Positions 8,618 through 17,606 of a DNA stretch of 64,000 nucleotides are shown in pieces. Where the stretch lies: contig JAXGYV010000001.1 of assembly GCA_040772045.1 (NCBI GenBank), forward strand, positions 248,001 to 312,000, written 5' to 3'. The translations under genes were made by a program, and so were the position numbers. The notes beneath the pieces were generated by a model. The model was not told the origin of the DNA, ran no database searches, and saw only the letters and a program-made list of their open reading frames with translations. This stretch comes from JAXGYV01 sp040772045 (lineage in GTDB: Bacteria; Actinomycetota; Thermoleophilia; UBA2241). Numbering within the stretch: the first letter of the stretch is position 1; the number at the start of each line of letters is the position of its first letter.

Positions 8618-9219
8618 AGCTCCCTGCGCTCGGCGAGCGAGAGGAGTCGCTCGCGCAGTTCATCGACCTCGCCGACACCCGGTGCGAAGCTCTCCAAGCT
8701 CGGCAGGTCCGCGAGACCACGTAGCCCGAACAGGGTGAGAAAGCGGCTCGTGGTGCCGTAGAGAATCGGCGCCCCCGGCGACTCGCCGCGACCACACTCC
8801 TCCACCAGCCCGCGCTCCTCCAGCGAACTGAGCGCCCACTCCGACGAGACGCCGCGCACCCGGGCGACCTCCGCCCGTGTTGTGGGCTGCAGATACGCCA
8901 CCACGCTCAGTGTCTCGATGAGCGCCGGTGAGAGATCGTCGGGCCGGCGCGCTCCGGCGAACGCCTCCGCCGCCGGCTCGCAGTCGCGAGCTACGGCGAA
9001 GGCCACACCGCCAGCGACTTCGCAGAGCTCGACACCGTGACTGCCCGATGCGTAGTCACGAGCCAGCTCGGCGAGAGCCTCGGCGACATCTTCCGCCGCC
9101 GTTCCGCAGGCGATCGCCAGCTCTTCCGCGGCAACCGGCCGCGCGGCGATGAACAGGATCGCTTCGATGCGGCGCGCGAGGGCGGAGATGGGGGCTGGCT
9201 GGTTCATGACTGGGGCCAC
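8614..9219 (-). CDS. scpB: Segregation and condensation protein B
   Basis: ScpB is the winged-helix kleisin partner that binds ScpA and SMC in the bacterial condensin complex. The 201-residue frame contains the first winged helix (RRIEAILFIAARPVAAEELA), SPALIETLSVVAYLQPTTRAEVARVRGV, and the second winged helix ending in YGTTSRFLTLFGLRGLADLP. The GTG at 9219 follows GGGGT at 5 bases; an ATG at 9207 is possible but lacks a ribosome site. scpA lies 25 bases upstream. Confidence 0.92.
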   Translation of the reverse strand: MAPVMNQPAPISALARRIEAILFIAARPVAAEELAIACGTAAEDVAEALAELARDYASGSHGVELCEVAGGVAFAVARDCEPAAEAFAGARRPDDLSPALIETLSVVAYLQPTTRAEVARVRGVSSEWALSSLEERGLVEECGRGESPGAPILYGTTSRFLTLFGLRGLADLPSLESFAPGVGEVDELRERLLSLAERREL

Positions 9220-9244
9220 ATGCTACCCCAGCCGCCCAGCGTGG

Positions 9245-10000
9245 TCACCCCGCGGCAGCGACAGGGACGGGCCGGCAGCGCACAGTGATGTCCGCGAACG
9301 GCCGTGGTTGGTGCAGGTGAGCCTCGCCGCGGTTGTGCAGCTCGAGCAGGGCGAAGAACGTGATCGCCCTCTCGATGCGCCCCCGCGGAGCGACGGCGAG
9401 GAAGGTGAATGAACCGTCGCGATCGAGGAGCTCCCGCAGCCGCCGCAGCTCGGCCACCAGGGAGACGGCCACCGCGGTGATGTGGGTGGAGTCCGGCAGC
9501 ACAGGCTCGCGCAGGAGCGGCTCGAGAGCAGCGGCCAGCGCTGTGGCGGGGAGACGAGCGTCGGATGCTTCGAGGCGCCGAAAGCGCTCCGGCAGCGGCG
9601 CCTGACGGTAGATGCGTCCGGCGTGGACGGCCCAGCGCTCCGCCAACGCCGCCGCGGCGGCGCGGAACTGCTGGTAGCGCACGAGGGAGACGAGCAGTTC
9701 CTCGCCAGCCGCCTCCGGCGTTAGATCTTCCTCTTCCGTGCCGGCATCGAGCTGCAGGAGTAGTCGCGACTTCATCTCCAGCAGCGCTGCTACGAGCACA
9801 ACGAACTGGGAGGTGGCCTCCAAGTCGAACTCCGGACTGTCGGCCAACCGCACGAGGTAGTCGGCCACGATGCGGGAGACGCTCACCTCCCACAAGTCGA
9901 TCTCCTCACGCAGGACTAGCGTAATGAGGAGATCGAACGGCCCGTGGAATACGTCGAGGTCGACGAGCAGCTCTTCCGGCCGTGAGACCGGGACGGTCAC
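9245..10000 (-). CDS. scpA: Segregation and condensation protein A (kleisin)
   Basis: ScpA is the kleisin subunit bridging SMC heads. The protein shows the N-terminal signature VFHGPFDLLITLVLREEIDLWEVSVSRI, split here by chain position, then FVVLVAALLEMKSRLLL. A variable acidic middle follows, and the C-terminal winged-helix segment FTFLAVAPRGRIERAITFFALLEL binds the SMC head. The length of 251 residues is normal. Its GTG start overlaps the ftsZ stop (GTGA), so condensin and division genes are translationally coupled. Confidence 0.92.
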   Translation of the reverse strand: MTVPVSRPEELLVDLDVFHGPFDLLITLVLREEIDLWEVSVSRIVADYLVRLADSPEFDLEATSQFVVLVAALLEMKSRLLLQLDAGTEEEDLTPEAAGEELLVSLVRYQQFRAAAAALAERWAVHAGRIYRQAPLPERFRRLEASDARLPATALAAALEPLLREPVLPDSTHITAVAVSLVAELRRLRELLDRDGSFTFLAVAPRGRIERAITFFALLELHNRGEAHLHQPRPFADITVRCRPVPVAAAG

Positions 10001-11232
10001 CGGGGGCGCTGATCCTCGTCGCTTTGCCGTATGAACGGCGGTATCTCGAGATCGCGCTCGCCCGTCGCCGGCGGCGAGCCAATCACGGGCTTCGCGCCAG
10101 CCCCCGTGCTGGAGGGGGACGTGGGTGTCGGCTGCTCCGCGCCACTGCCCGCCGCTCCGCTATCGTCGGCGGCGGCGAAGCCTGTCGCGATCACGGTCAC
10201 CGACATGCTGCCCGTGCAGCGTTCGTCCACAACCGCTCCGAAGATAATATTCGCGTCTTCGTCGGCCGCCTCGGAGATAGTGCGGGCGGCCTCGTTGACT
10301 TCAAACAGCGACAGGTCGTTGCCGCCGGTGATGTTGAGGAGGATGCCACGAGCACCCTCGATGGTGGCCTCGAGCAGCGGAGACGTGATCGCCTGCCGCG
10401 CCGCCTCTTGCGCGCGGTTGTCGCCAGTCGCCAAACCGATACCCATGATGGCCGTGCCCGCGTCTTTCACGATCGTCCGCACATCGGCGAAGTCGAGGTT
10501 AATGAGGCCGGGGATGGTGATGAGGTCGGTGATGCCCTGCACGCCTTGACGCAGGATATCGTCGGCGTAGCCGAAGGCATCGACGACGGTGGTAGTACGC
10601 TCAACGGCGCGCAAGAGACGGTCGTTCGGTATGGCGATGACCGTGTCTGCCGCCTGGCGCAGGCGGGCGACACCCTCGCGCGCCTGCTCGCTGCGGGTAT
10701 GCCCCTCGAACGTGAACGGCAGCGTCACGATGCCCACGGTGAGGGCTCCTACTTCGCGCGCCACCGTCGCGACCACCGGCGCTCCTCCGGTACCGGTGCC
10801 ACCCCCCTCCCCAGCAGTGACAAATACCAGGTCGGCGCCGCGCAGTGCCTGTTTGAGCTCGTCGCGCGAGTCCTCCGTGGCACGCCTACCCACCTCGGGA
10901 TCCGCGCCACCGCCCAATCCGTGCGTGAGCTCCTGGCCGATGTGGATCTTAACGTCCGCATCGCACACATCGAGTGCTTGGACATCCGTGTTCACCGCGA
11001 TGAACTCCACGCCGCGAATGCCCGAATCCACCATCCTGTTGACGGCGTTGGTGCCGGCGCCGCCGATGCCGACCACCTTGATGGTCGTCACATACGCCCG
11101 GCCGACGGGCTCTGTTTCTCCCGGATTGGGCACGTACGACGGCTGCTGCGCCGGAACCCGTGGCTCATCTTCGCCGCCAGTGCGACGAAAGAGCTCGCTA
11201 AGACTGTCCCGCATGCTCGCGCGATCTGCCAT
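9997..11232 (-). CDS. ftsZ: Cell division protein FtsZ
   Basis: FtsZ is the tubulin-like GTPase that forms the division ring. The 411-residue protein has a 50-residue charged N-terminal extension, then IKVVGIGGAGTNAVNRM, the tubulin signature AGEGGGTGTGGAP, and the catalytic T7 loop (NLDFADVRTIVKDAG). A disordered Ser/Thr/Pro/Gly linker leads to the conserved C-terminal peptide DLEIPPFIRQ, which binds FtsA, ZipA or SepF-like partners. ATG 11232 follows GAGG at 6 bases and overlaps the end of parA by 35 bases. An ATG at 11214 is weaker. The frame continues open upstream only as a parA shadow. The location outside a dcw cluster is unusual. Confidence 0.95.
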   Translation of the reverse strand: MADRASMRDSLSELFRRTGGEDEPRVPAQQPSYVPNPGETEPVGRAYVTTIKVVGIGGAGTNAVNRMVDSGIRGVEFIAVNTDVQALDVCDADVKIHIGQELTHGLGGGADPEVGRRATEDSRDELKQALRGADLVFVTAGEGGGTGTGGAPVVATVAREVGALTVGIVTLPFTFEGHTRSEQAREGVARLRQAADTVIAIPNDRLLRAVERTTTVVDAFGYADDILRQGVQGITDLITIPGLINLDFADVRTIVKDAGTAIMGIGLATGDNRAQEAARQAITSPLLEATIEGARGILLNITGGNDLSLFEVNEAARTISEAADEDANIIFGAVVDERCTGSMSVTVIATGFAAADDSGAAGSGAEQPTPTSPSSTGAGAKPVIGSPPATGERDLEIPPFIRQSDEDQRPR

Positions 11233-12001
11233 TGAGCACCTCGAGGGCCAGCGCCCGGTAGGCCTGTGCACCGGGACCACGGGGATCATACTGTAGCACT
11301 GAACACCCCTTAACCGGCGCCTCGGCAAACTTGATGGTTTTCCGCACCACCGTGTCGAACACCAAAGACCCGAAGTTCTCCTTGAGAACTTCAATAGCCT
11401 CGTGACCGTGAACGGTACGGGAATCGAAGAGCGTCGGCAAGATGCCACGGATGTGCACCTCGGGGTTGAGGTTCTCACGGATCATCTGCAGTGTACGGTC
11501 TAGCTGCGCGAGCCCTCGGAGGGAGAGGTACTCGCACTGGACGGGGACGATCACACCGTGGGCCGCCGTGAGCGCGTTGATGGTCAACAGTCCGAGCGAC
11601 GGCGGCGTATCGATGAGGATGAAATCGTACTCGCCCAGCACCGGCTGCAGCGCGCGCGCCAGCGCGCGCTCGCGACCGATCATCGCCGACAGCGCCAGCT
11701 CGGCGCCGGCCAGATTGATCGAGGAGGCGGCCACGTGAATCTCGCCGACGCAGATGACCTCGTTGATCGGCGCCTCGTGCACCAGGACATCGTACATGTC
11801 CCGTTCCAAGACCTCCGGATCCACTCCCTGGCACATGGTCAAATTCGCCTGGGGATCCATGTCTACGGCAAGCACGCGCAGATCGTGCTCGGCGAGCGCC
11901 GCACCTAAATTGAGGGTCGACGTGGTTTTCGCCACTCCCCCCTTTTGGTTCGCGAAGGCGATCACGCGCGCCGACGGTCGTTCCTGATGACTGCGTCCCA
12001 T
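11198..12001 (-). CDS. parA: ParA/Soj-family chromosome-partitioning ATPase
   Basis: This is a 267-residue deviant-Walker ATPase. It has FANQKGGVAKTTSTLNLGAA (Walker A with the signature lysine), AVDMDPQANLT, and LIDTPPSLGLLTINAL (Walker B). These families form nucleoid-bound gradients that move or position ParB-DNA or other cargo. ATG 12001 is taken because it gives the usual Soj start just before the P loop. A GTG at 12085 lies inside a strong hairpin and has no ribosome site. No parB lies next to it; the neighbours are ftsZ and scpAB. Confidence 0.92.
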   Translation of the reverse strand: MGRSHQERPSARVIAFANQKGGVAKTTSTLNLGAALAEHDLRVLAVDMDPQANLTMCQGVDPEVLERDMYDVLVHEAPINEVICVGEIHVAASSINLAGAELALSAMIGRERALARALQPVLGEYDFILIDTPPSLGLLTINALTAAHGVIVPVQCEYLSLRGLAQLDRTLQMIRENLNPEVHIRGILPTLFDSRTVHGHEAIEVLKENFGSLVFDTVVRKTIKFAEAPVKGCSVLQYDPRGPGAQAYRALALEVLNGRSREHAGQS

Positions 12002-12044
12002 ATCGACTTTCTGTTCGGCCGCGAGGGTCGTTTCCCTGCATAGC

Positions 12045-12083
12045 GCGCGGCCCGGCGCCGCGTACTGGCGCGCCGGGCCGCGC
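12045..12083 (-). terminator. GC-rich hairpin after yajC, candidate terminator
   Basis: A perfect 14-bp inverted repeat (arms 12045-12058 and 12070-12083, 11-base loop) fills the yajC-parA gap. It starts 22 bases after the yajC stop. No T-run follows on the minus strand, so if it terminates it would be a Rho-dependent or non-U-tract type. It could also be an operator or structured leader for parA. Confidence 0.45.
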
Positions 12084-12105
12084 ACAAGCGATCTGTACCT
12101 CGGGC

Positions 12106-12636
12106 CTATGCCGTGGGCTTCCCCTGTTCGTCGGGCTCTTCGGCGGCCTCGTCCGAGGCCTCCTCCTCGACGGACTCATCTTCCTCGGCGTACTCGTCTT
12201 CCGCCGCGTATTCCTCTTCGGACTGGTCCGCGTACTCTTCCTCATCGGCCGCCTCGAGATCGGCGGCCTCCTCCGTCTCCTCGTACTCCTCGTACTCTTC
12301 CTCTTCTTCCACGTACTCGTCCTCTTCGTCCTCAGCCACCGAGACGATGGAGGAGATGGCGCGCTTCACGAAACGGACCTTGGTACGCGGCGCGATCTGA
12401 AGTTCCACCCAGTCGGAGCCGATGCGACGCACTGTGCCATAAAGGCCGCCCACCGTTACGACCTCGTCGCCCTTCTTCATCGCCGCCATCATCTCGGCAT
12501 GCTGAGCGCGTTGACGGCGCTGCGGACGCACGGCCAGGACGTAGAAGATGCCCGCGAACAACAGAACATAGACGATGATCACCAGGTAGCTGCTGCTACC
12601 CGCTCCGACGATCGATACGCAACTGCTATTGCCCAC
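12106..12636 (-). CDS. yajC: YajC-like Sec-accessory membrane protein with long acidic tail
   Basis: YajC is a small SecDF-associated protein of the preprotein translocase. Here residues 17-36 form the single membrane segment (YLVIIVYVLLFAGIFYVLAV), followed by RPQRRQRAQHAEMM and the conserved GDEVVTVGGLYGTV fold ending near residue 100. Residues 101-176 are almost entirely Glu, Asp, Ala, Tyr and Ser, nearly doubling the usual length of about 100. The GTG at 12636 follows GGAGG by 9 bases and overlaps the tgt stop region by 11 bases. tgt-yajC linkage is common. No secD or secF is in view. Confidence 0.88.
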   Translation of the reverse strand: MGNSSCVSIVGAGSSSYLVIIVYVLLFAGIFYVLAVRPQRRQRAQHAEMMAAMKKGDEVVTVGGLYGTVRRIGSDWVELQIAPRTKVRFVKRAISSIVSVAEDEEDEYVEEEEEYEEYEETEEAADLEAADEEEYADQSEEEYAAEDEYAEEDESVEEEASDEAAEEPDEQGKPTA

Positions 12637-13786
12637 TCTCGCGATCCTCCCCTTCGAGTCGGTCGTCGGCCCGCCGCCGACCGTCGGTAACACCAGCGGT
12701 AACCTCAACAAACCGCCCAGCACGGATGGCCGCCCGCGCGTTGGCGCATAATCTTACCAGAGTCCGTACATTGTGTTCGCTGAGAAGTTCGGCCGCCAAG
12801 ATCTCCTTCTGCGTGATCAGATGGCGCAGATACGAGCGTGTGAACCCGCCCGCGCAGCAAGGACAGTCGCAACACTCGTCGATGGGCCGCAGATCTTCGG
12901 CGAAGCGCGCATTGCGCAGATTGAGGCGGCCGCCGCCGGCCAGCAGCGCCGTGCCGGTGCGCGCCATCCGCGTCGGCAGGACGCAGTCGAACACGTCCAC
13001 GCCCCGAGCGATCACCTCGACGATACCGTGAGGGTCGCCGATCCCCATGAAGTAGCGGAGTTTGTCTGCCGGAAGCAGCTCGTCGAGCTGGTCGACCACC
13101 GCCAATGTATCTTCCCCGCGCTCGCCCACTGAAAGGCCACCGATAGCGTACGCCGGGAACCCGATGGCGAGCAGCTCCTCAGCCGACCGGCGACGGAGAT
13201 CCGGATATATCCCACCCTGCACGATGCCGACGAGCAGCTGGTCCTCGCGTGTGTGCGCTCGCGCGCACGCCCTCGCCCAGCGCGTGGTGCGCTCCACCGC
13301 GAGAGCCACCTCCCCGCGATTGGCCGTGCCCGGGGCGCACTCATCCAGGCACATCACGATGTCCGCTCCCAGCTCTTGCTGGATGGCGATGACCCGCTCT
13401 GGCGTGAACAGGTGGCGGGAGCCATCGTAGACAGAGGTGAACTCCACTCCAGCGTCAGTGATCACCCGAGTGCCCGCCAGGCTAAACACTTGGAAGCCGC
13501 CGGAGTCGGTGAGGATGGGTCCATCCCAACGCATGAACCCGTGCAGCCCGTCGTGGGCAGCCACGACGTGCGCTCCGGGCCGCAGGAAGAGATGGTAGGT
13601 GTTGGCCAGCAGCACCCGCGCGCCCAGGGCGCGCAGACGGTCTGGTGCCAGCGCCTTTACACTCCCCTTGGTACCCACCGGCATGAAGCACGGCGTCTCT
13701 ACAACTCCGTGCGGGGTACGCAACTCGCCGGCGCGGGCACGCCCATCGCGCGCCGTCACCGTGAACGAGAATGCGGCCTCTCTCAT
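12626..13786 (-). CDS. tgt: Queuine/preQ1 tRNA-guanine transglycosylase
   Basis: TGT exchanges guanine-34 of GUN-anticodon tRNAs for preQ1. The barrel shows ANTYHLFLRPG, LTDSGGFQVFSL with its catalytic aspartate, GIVQGG and FDCVLPTRMARTG. The zinc site CDCPCCAGGFTRSYLRHL matches the CxCxxC...H pattern. The 386-residue length is normal, with a short charged tail. The ATG overlaps the queA stop by 4 bases; with queA and queH this forms a queuosine operon. Confidence 0.96.
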   Translation of the reverse strand: MREAAFSFTVTARDGRARAGELRTPHGVVETPCFMPVGTKGSVKALAPDRLRALGARVLLANTYHLFLRPGAHVVAAHDGLHGFMRWDGPILTDSGGFQVFSLAGTRVITDAGVEFTSVYDGSRHLFTPERVIAIQQELGADIVMCLDECAPGTANRGEVALAVERTTRWARACARAHTREDQLLVGIVQGGIYPDLRRRSAEELLAIGFPAYAIGGLSVGERGEDTLAVVDQLDELLPADKLRYFMGIGDPHGIVEVIARGVDVFDCVLPTRMARTGTALLAGGGRLNLRNARFAEDLRPIDECCDCPCCAGGFTRSYLRHLITQKEILAAELLSEHNVRTLVRLCANARAAIRAGRFVEVTAGVTDGRRRADDRLEGEDRESGQ

Positions 13787-14841
13787 AGCGCGATCATGGC
13801 GTCGCCGAAGCTGTAGAAGCGGTAGCCGCGCTCGATGGCCTGCGAGTACAGCGCCTTTGTCTCGGCACAGCCACAGAACGCCATGACCAACGCCAGCAGG
13901 CTGGTGCGCGGCAGATGGAAATTGGTGATCAGCACGTCCACGAGACGGAAGTGAAAGCCGGGCACAATACAGAGCTCCGTACTCCCCGAGATCGGTCGCT
14001 CGACCTCTGGCGATGGAGGGTGGAGCGCCAGGTGTTCGAGCGTGCGCACCGTGGTAGTACCCACGGCGACGATCCTCTGCCCCGCCGACTTGGCGCTGCT
14101 GATGGCCCGCCAGGCGGCCGGCGAGACGCAGTACTCCTCGACATGCAGCCTCGTCTGCTCATCGAGCGGGCCACTCAGCGGCTGGAACGTCCCCAGGCCC
14201 ACGTGCAGGGTGATGTCGACGATCCGGACTCCTCGCCGCTGCAGAGCCGCTTCAAGTTCGGCGGTAAAGTGCAGGCCCGCGGTGGGAGCGGCGGCGGATC
14301 CCGCATGGCGAGCGTACGTCGTCTGGTAGCGAGAGGGGTCTTCGAGAGACCGGTGAATATACGGCGGCAGGGGCATCACGCCGTGCCGTTCCAGCAGTGA
14401 GAGCACCGGCGACGGACCTTGGCTCTCCACCACCCACCGACCGTCGCCATACCCGTGGAGCACGCGTAAGGTCCAGCCGGAGACGGACGCGTCCGGCGAG
14501 AGCATCTCGCCCACGCGCGGCCGTCCGCGCACCAGAACTTCCCAGCACTCCGCCCCCTCAGCGGGACTCCCATGAAGGTGGAGGAAGAGCACTTCCAGAC
14601 GGCCGCCGGTCGGCCGTCTGAACCAGGTCCTCGCAGGGATCACGCGCGTGTTGTTGCGCACCAGAACATCGCCCGCGCGCAGCAACCGCCAGAGATCGGC
14701 GAACCGCGCGTCGCGGTAGCGTTGCCGCTCGGCCGCCGGCTGCCGGTGAACCACCAGCAGACGCGCCGCGTCGCGAGGCTCCGCGGGCACCTGCGCGATC
14801 GCCTCAGGCGGTAGCGTGTAATCCAGTTCTTCGAGCCTCAC
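13783..14841 (-). CDS. queA: S-adenosylmethionine:tRNA ribosyltransferase-isomerase
   Basis: QueA transfers the ribosyl moiety of SAM to preQ1-tRNA to make epoxyqueuosine. Visible motifs are YTLPPEAIAQVPAEPRD, VRNNTRVIPAR, PTAGLHFT, HVGLGTFQPL and NFHLPRTSLLALV. A GTG at 14841 overlaps the queH stop (GTGA) and yields the family-typical start [13 protein letters not shown] (352 residues). A longer frame to 14889 adds a Pro/Ala leader without a ribosome site and is rejected. It is translationally coupled to both neighbours. Confidence 0.95.
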   Translation of the reverse strand: MRLEELDYTLPPEAIAQVPAEPRDAARLLVVHRQPAAERQRYRDARFADLWRLLRAGDVLVRNNTRVIPARTWFRRPTGGRLEVLFLHLHGSPAEGAECWEVLVRGRPRVGEMLSPDASVSGWTLRVLHGYGDGRWVVESQGPSPVLSLLERHGVMPLPPYIHRSLEDPSRYQTTYARHAGSAAAPTAGLHFTAELEAALQRRGVRIVDITLHVGLGTFQPLSGPLDEQTRLHVEEYCVSPAAWRAISSAKSAGQRIVAVGTTTVRTLEHLALHPPSPEVERPISGSTELCIVPGFHFRLVDVLITNFHLPRTSLLALVMAFCGCAETKALYSQAIERGYRFYSFGDAMIAL

Positions 14842-15470
14842 GGGACCGGCCGCCGGCGACGGTTTTGGCGCTGGTGCCAGGCCTCCCACTTACTCGGCAC
14901 ACAGCCGCAGTACTGCTGGCGGTACAGGTCCAGCTCGCGCGCATACACTTGTGACTGACGGTAGAGCGGCCGCTGATCCACGTACAGGAACTCGACCCCC
15001 CATCGGGCGGCGGCGACGTCGCCCTGCTCGCGGATCACCTCGTGCGGTTGATATGGGCTCACGGCCAGGCTCGTAGCGAACCGCGGCACGCCAATGGCCG
15101 CCGCGTAACGCGCCGCCTGGTCTAGGCGATGGGCGATGCACGCGCCGCAACGTGCCGGCGCCGCCCCCTCCGGCGGGCACCAGATCGGATACGGCCCGCG
15201 GCCTGTTCCTACACCCGCGTGCGCGGCTACTACCTCGAGACGGAGCGTGAGGTGTTCGGCGAGACACCTCATCGCCTCCCAGCGCCGTGCCTGTTCCACG
15301 GCGGGCTGGATGTTCGGGTTGTAGAAGAGAGCCACCGGCTCGAGACCCTCCGCCCGCCAGGCCGGCACCACGGCGCTGGCACAGGGGCCGCAACAGACGT
15401 GCAGCAGCACGGAGTCTTGGGTTATCGGAGGAGACGCGGCTTTCCGCCGCTGGTCGCCGGCGCCCGTCAC
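14838..15470 (-). CDS. queH: Epoxyqueuosine reductase QueH (DUF208)
   Basis: QueH is the non-orthologous alternative to QueG, reducing epoxyqueuosine to queuosine in tRNA. The family's iron-sulfur cysteines are evident in [27 protein letters not shown] and QQYCGCVPS, with [14 protein letters not shown] between them. The GTG start at 15470 overlaps the ruvB stop (GTGA), giving 210 residues. A much longer open frame upstream is a ruvB shadow. Clustering with queA and tgt supports the function. Confidence 0.93.
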   Translation of the reverse strand: MTGAGDQRRKAASPPITQDSVLLHVCCGPCASAVVPAWRAEGLEPVALFYNPNIQPAVEQARRWEAMRCLAEHLTLRLEVVAAHAGVGTGRGPYPIWCPPEGAAPARCGACIAHRLDQAARYAAAIGVPRFATSLAVSPYQPHEVIREQGDVAAARWGVEFLYVDQRPLYRQSQVYARELDLYRQQYCGCVPSKWEAWHQRQNRRRRPVP

Positions 15471-16498
15471 TCGAACAAGGTGGCGGCCTGGGTGGCCGGA
15501 GGCTCTACACCGCAGTGGCGAAACCCCGATGTCGTGAGCATGCGCCCGCGGGGCGTCCGCTTCAGGAAGCCGCGCATGATGAGGTAGGGCTCGTAGACGT
15601 CTTGGAGTGTGTCGGGTTCTTCGCCAAGAGCCACCGCCAGTGTATCGAGCCCAACCGGCCCGCCATCGAACTTGTGGCAGATGGCGGAGAGCAGATCGCG
15701 GTCGAGCTTGTCCAGGCCCTCGCCATCCACCTGGAAGAGCTCGAGCGCGGCCAGACAGATGCCGTGCGTCACGGTTCCCTCGTGCCGAACTTCGGCATAG
15801 TCTCGCACGCGGCGCAGCAGTCGGTTGGCCACTCGCGGCGTGCCGCGAGAACGGAGCGCGATCTCCAGCGCGGCGGGATCGTCGATCGGCGTTCCGAGGA
15901 TGCCCGCCGAGCGGCGCACAATGGCGCACAGCTCGGCGTCGTCGTAGTACTCCAGCCGCTGCCACACGCCGAAGCGGTCGCGCAGCGGCGTGGTCAACAG
16001 GCCGGTGCGCGTAGTCGCCCCGATGAGGGTGAACCGGGGCACACCCATGCGGATGCTGCGCGCGGCCGGGCCCTCACCGATCATGATGTCGATCTCGTAG
16101 TCTTCCATGGCCGGGTAGAGCACCTCTTCCACCGCCGGGTTGAGCCGGTGGATCTCGTCCACGAACAGGACGTCGCCCTGCTGGAGATTGGTGAGGAGTC
16201 CGGCGACATCCACCTTGCGCTCGAGCGCCGGACCAGAGGTTGTATGCATACCCACGCCGAGCTCGGTGGCGATGATGCCGGCGAGCGTAGTCTTACCGAG
16301 CCCCGGCGGCCCGGCGAGCAGCACGTGATCGAGCGTATCGCCCCGGTTACGCGCCGCCTGCACGAAGATCTCGAGCTGCTCCTTGGCGCTACGCTGGCCC
16401 ACGAACTCGACGAAACTGCGCGGTCGCAGGCTGATTTCGATCTCGTGCTCCTCCACGCGTTCGTTGGGATCGCCGAGCCGGCCCTTCGCCGCCATCAC
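15467..16498 (-). CDS. ruvB: Holliday junction branch-migration helicase RuvB
   Basis: RuvB is the hexameric AAA+ motor that drives branch migration with RuvA. It carries [11 protein letters not shown], Walker [16 protein letters not shown], Walker [11 protein letters not shown], sensor 1 IGATTRTG, the arginine finger region PLRDRFG, and the C-terminal winged helix ending in [13 protein letters not shown]. The 343-residue length is normal. It has 4-base overlaps with ruvA upstream and queH downstream. Confidence 0.97.
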   Translation of the reverse strand: MMAAKGRLGDPNERVEEHEIEISLRPRSFVEFVGQRSAKEQLEIFVQAARNRGDTLDHVLLAGPPGLGKTTLAGIIATELGVGMHTTSGPALERKVDVAGLLTNLQQGDVLFVDEIHRLNPAVEEVLYPAMEDYEIDIMIGEGPAARSIRMGVPRFTLIGATTRTGLLTTPLRDRFGVWQRLEYYDDAELCAIVRRSAGILGTPIDDPAALEIALRSRGTPRVANRLLRRVRDYAEVRHEGTVTHGICLAALELFQVDGEGLDKLDRDLLSAICHKFDGGPVGLDTLAVALGEEPDTLQDVYEPYLIMRGFLKRTPRGRMLTTSGFRHCGVEPPATQAATLFE

Positions 16499-17082
16499 CT
16501 CTCCTTCCGCAACGCATGCTTCACGAGATCCTCCACAGAGCCCTCCGCCGGCGCGCCCTTCAAAGCCTCGTCGGCTGCCTGCACGGTAAGCCCGAGATTG
16601 ATGAGCGCCGAGCGTGCCGCCACCAGCGCCGCACCAGACGCGGGCCCGCTAGGCCCAGCGACCGCCACATCGCCCGCGGGGACAATGCGGTCCTTGAGCT
16701 CTACGATGAGACGCTGGGCGAGCTTCTTGCCGATCCCCGGGATGCTCTCGAATCGCTTGGCGTCGGCGTGAAACACGGCCAGTTCCAGATCCTCCACAGG
16801 ATAACCGGAGAGGATGGCGAGAGCCACCTTAGGGCCCACGCCGCTCACGCCGATGAGGAGGCGGAAGAACGAGCGTTCGCGACGCGACTCGAAACCGTAG
16901 AGCTGGAGCACGTCTTCTCGCACGTGCAGGTGAGTGAAGAGCGCGATCTCCTCTCCCGTGCGCCCCGACAGACGAGCCGCCAGCCGGCCCGGCACACCGA
17001 CGTCGAAGCCCACGCCGCCCACATCCACGACGATACGATCGCCGTCTGCCTCCGCGACACGCCCACGCAGCCGGGCGATCAT
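16495..17082 (-). CDS. ruvA: Holliday junction DNA-binding protein RuvA
   Basis: RuvA binds four-way junctions and loads RuvB. The 195-residue protein starts with the OB domain ([23 protein letters not shown]). It continues with two helix-hairpin-helix motifs, [14 protein letters not shown] and [18 protein letters not shown], a flexible Ala/Gly linker, and the C-terminal domain III ([16 protein letters not shown]) that contacts RuvB. The ATG overlaps the ruvC stop by 4 bases. Confidence 0.96.
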   Translation of the reverse strand: MIARLRGRVAEADGDRIVVDVGGVGFDVGVPGRLAARLSGRTGEEIALFTHLHVREDVLQLYGFESRRERSFFRLLIGVSGVGPKVALAILSGYPVEDLELAVFHADAKRFESIPGIGKKLAQRLIVELKDRIVPAGDVAVAGPSGPASGAALVAARSALINLGLTVQAADEALKGAPAEGSVEDLVKHALRKER

Positions 17083-17579
17083 GGCCGTACGCTCTGAGCG
17101 ATCCGCAGACCGTGCTCGTTATGGGCGTGCGTGATGGCCACCGCCAGCGCGTCGGCCGCGTGATCTGGCCGCGGGATGTGGTCCAGGCCAAGCAGTACCT
17201 TGGTCATCTCTTGCACCTGGATCTTGCTCGCCCGTCCATACCCGGTGACGGCTTGTTTGATGGCCAGCGGCGTGTAGTCGCGCGGGCAGAGGCCGTGAGC
17301 GGCGGCCGCCAGGATGATCACCCCACGAGCATGGCCCACCGCCAGCGCGGTCTTGGCATTCGCATTCACGAAGAGGTCTTCGATGGCCATGGCGTCTGGT
17401 GTGAACCGCCGCACAAGGGCACGAGTCTGATCGTGAATGTAGCGCAGGCGATCGGCTGTATCCTGTTGCGCGGATGTCACGATGCACCCGAAACCGAGCG
17501 ATGACAGCCTGTTGCCATCGCGGAGGACGACACCCCACCCGGTACTGGCGGTACCGGGGTCGATGCCCAGAATGATCAT
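17079..17579 (-). CDS. ruvC: Crossover junction endodeoxyribonuclease RuvC
   Basis: RuvC resolves Holliday junctions by paired nicking. The four acidic catalytic positions are present: ILGIDPG at the N terminus, AIEDLFVNANAKTAL, and the C-terminal pair in RPDHAADALAVA. AVTGYGRASKIQVQEM matches the family. ATG 17579 has GGAG 4 bases upstream and starts directly at the first strand; a GTG 12 bases earlier is possible. The gene lies 27 bases after yebC and before ruvAB, the usual order in many bacteria. Confidence 0.96.
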   Translation of the reverse strand: MIILGIDPGTASTGWGVVLRDGNRLSSLGFGCIVTSAQQDTADRLRYIHDQTRALVRRFTPDAMAIEDLFVNANAKTALAVGHARGVIILAAAAHGLCPRDYTPLAIKQAVTGYGRASKIQVQEMTKVLLGLDHIPRPDHAADALAVAITHAHNEHGLRIAQSVRP

Positions 17580-17606
17580 CCCACTCCTCACCTGCCAGAC
17601 ACAGAG

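Noticed and set aside
12002..12085. Longer parA start at GTG 12085
   Set aside because: It begins inside the strong hairpin, has no ribosome site and adds residues not typical of Soj.
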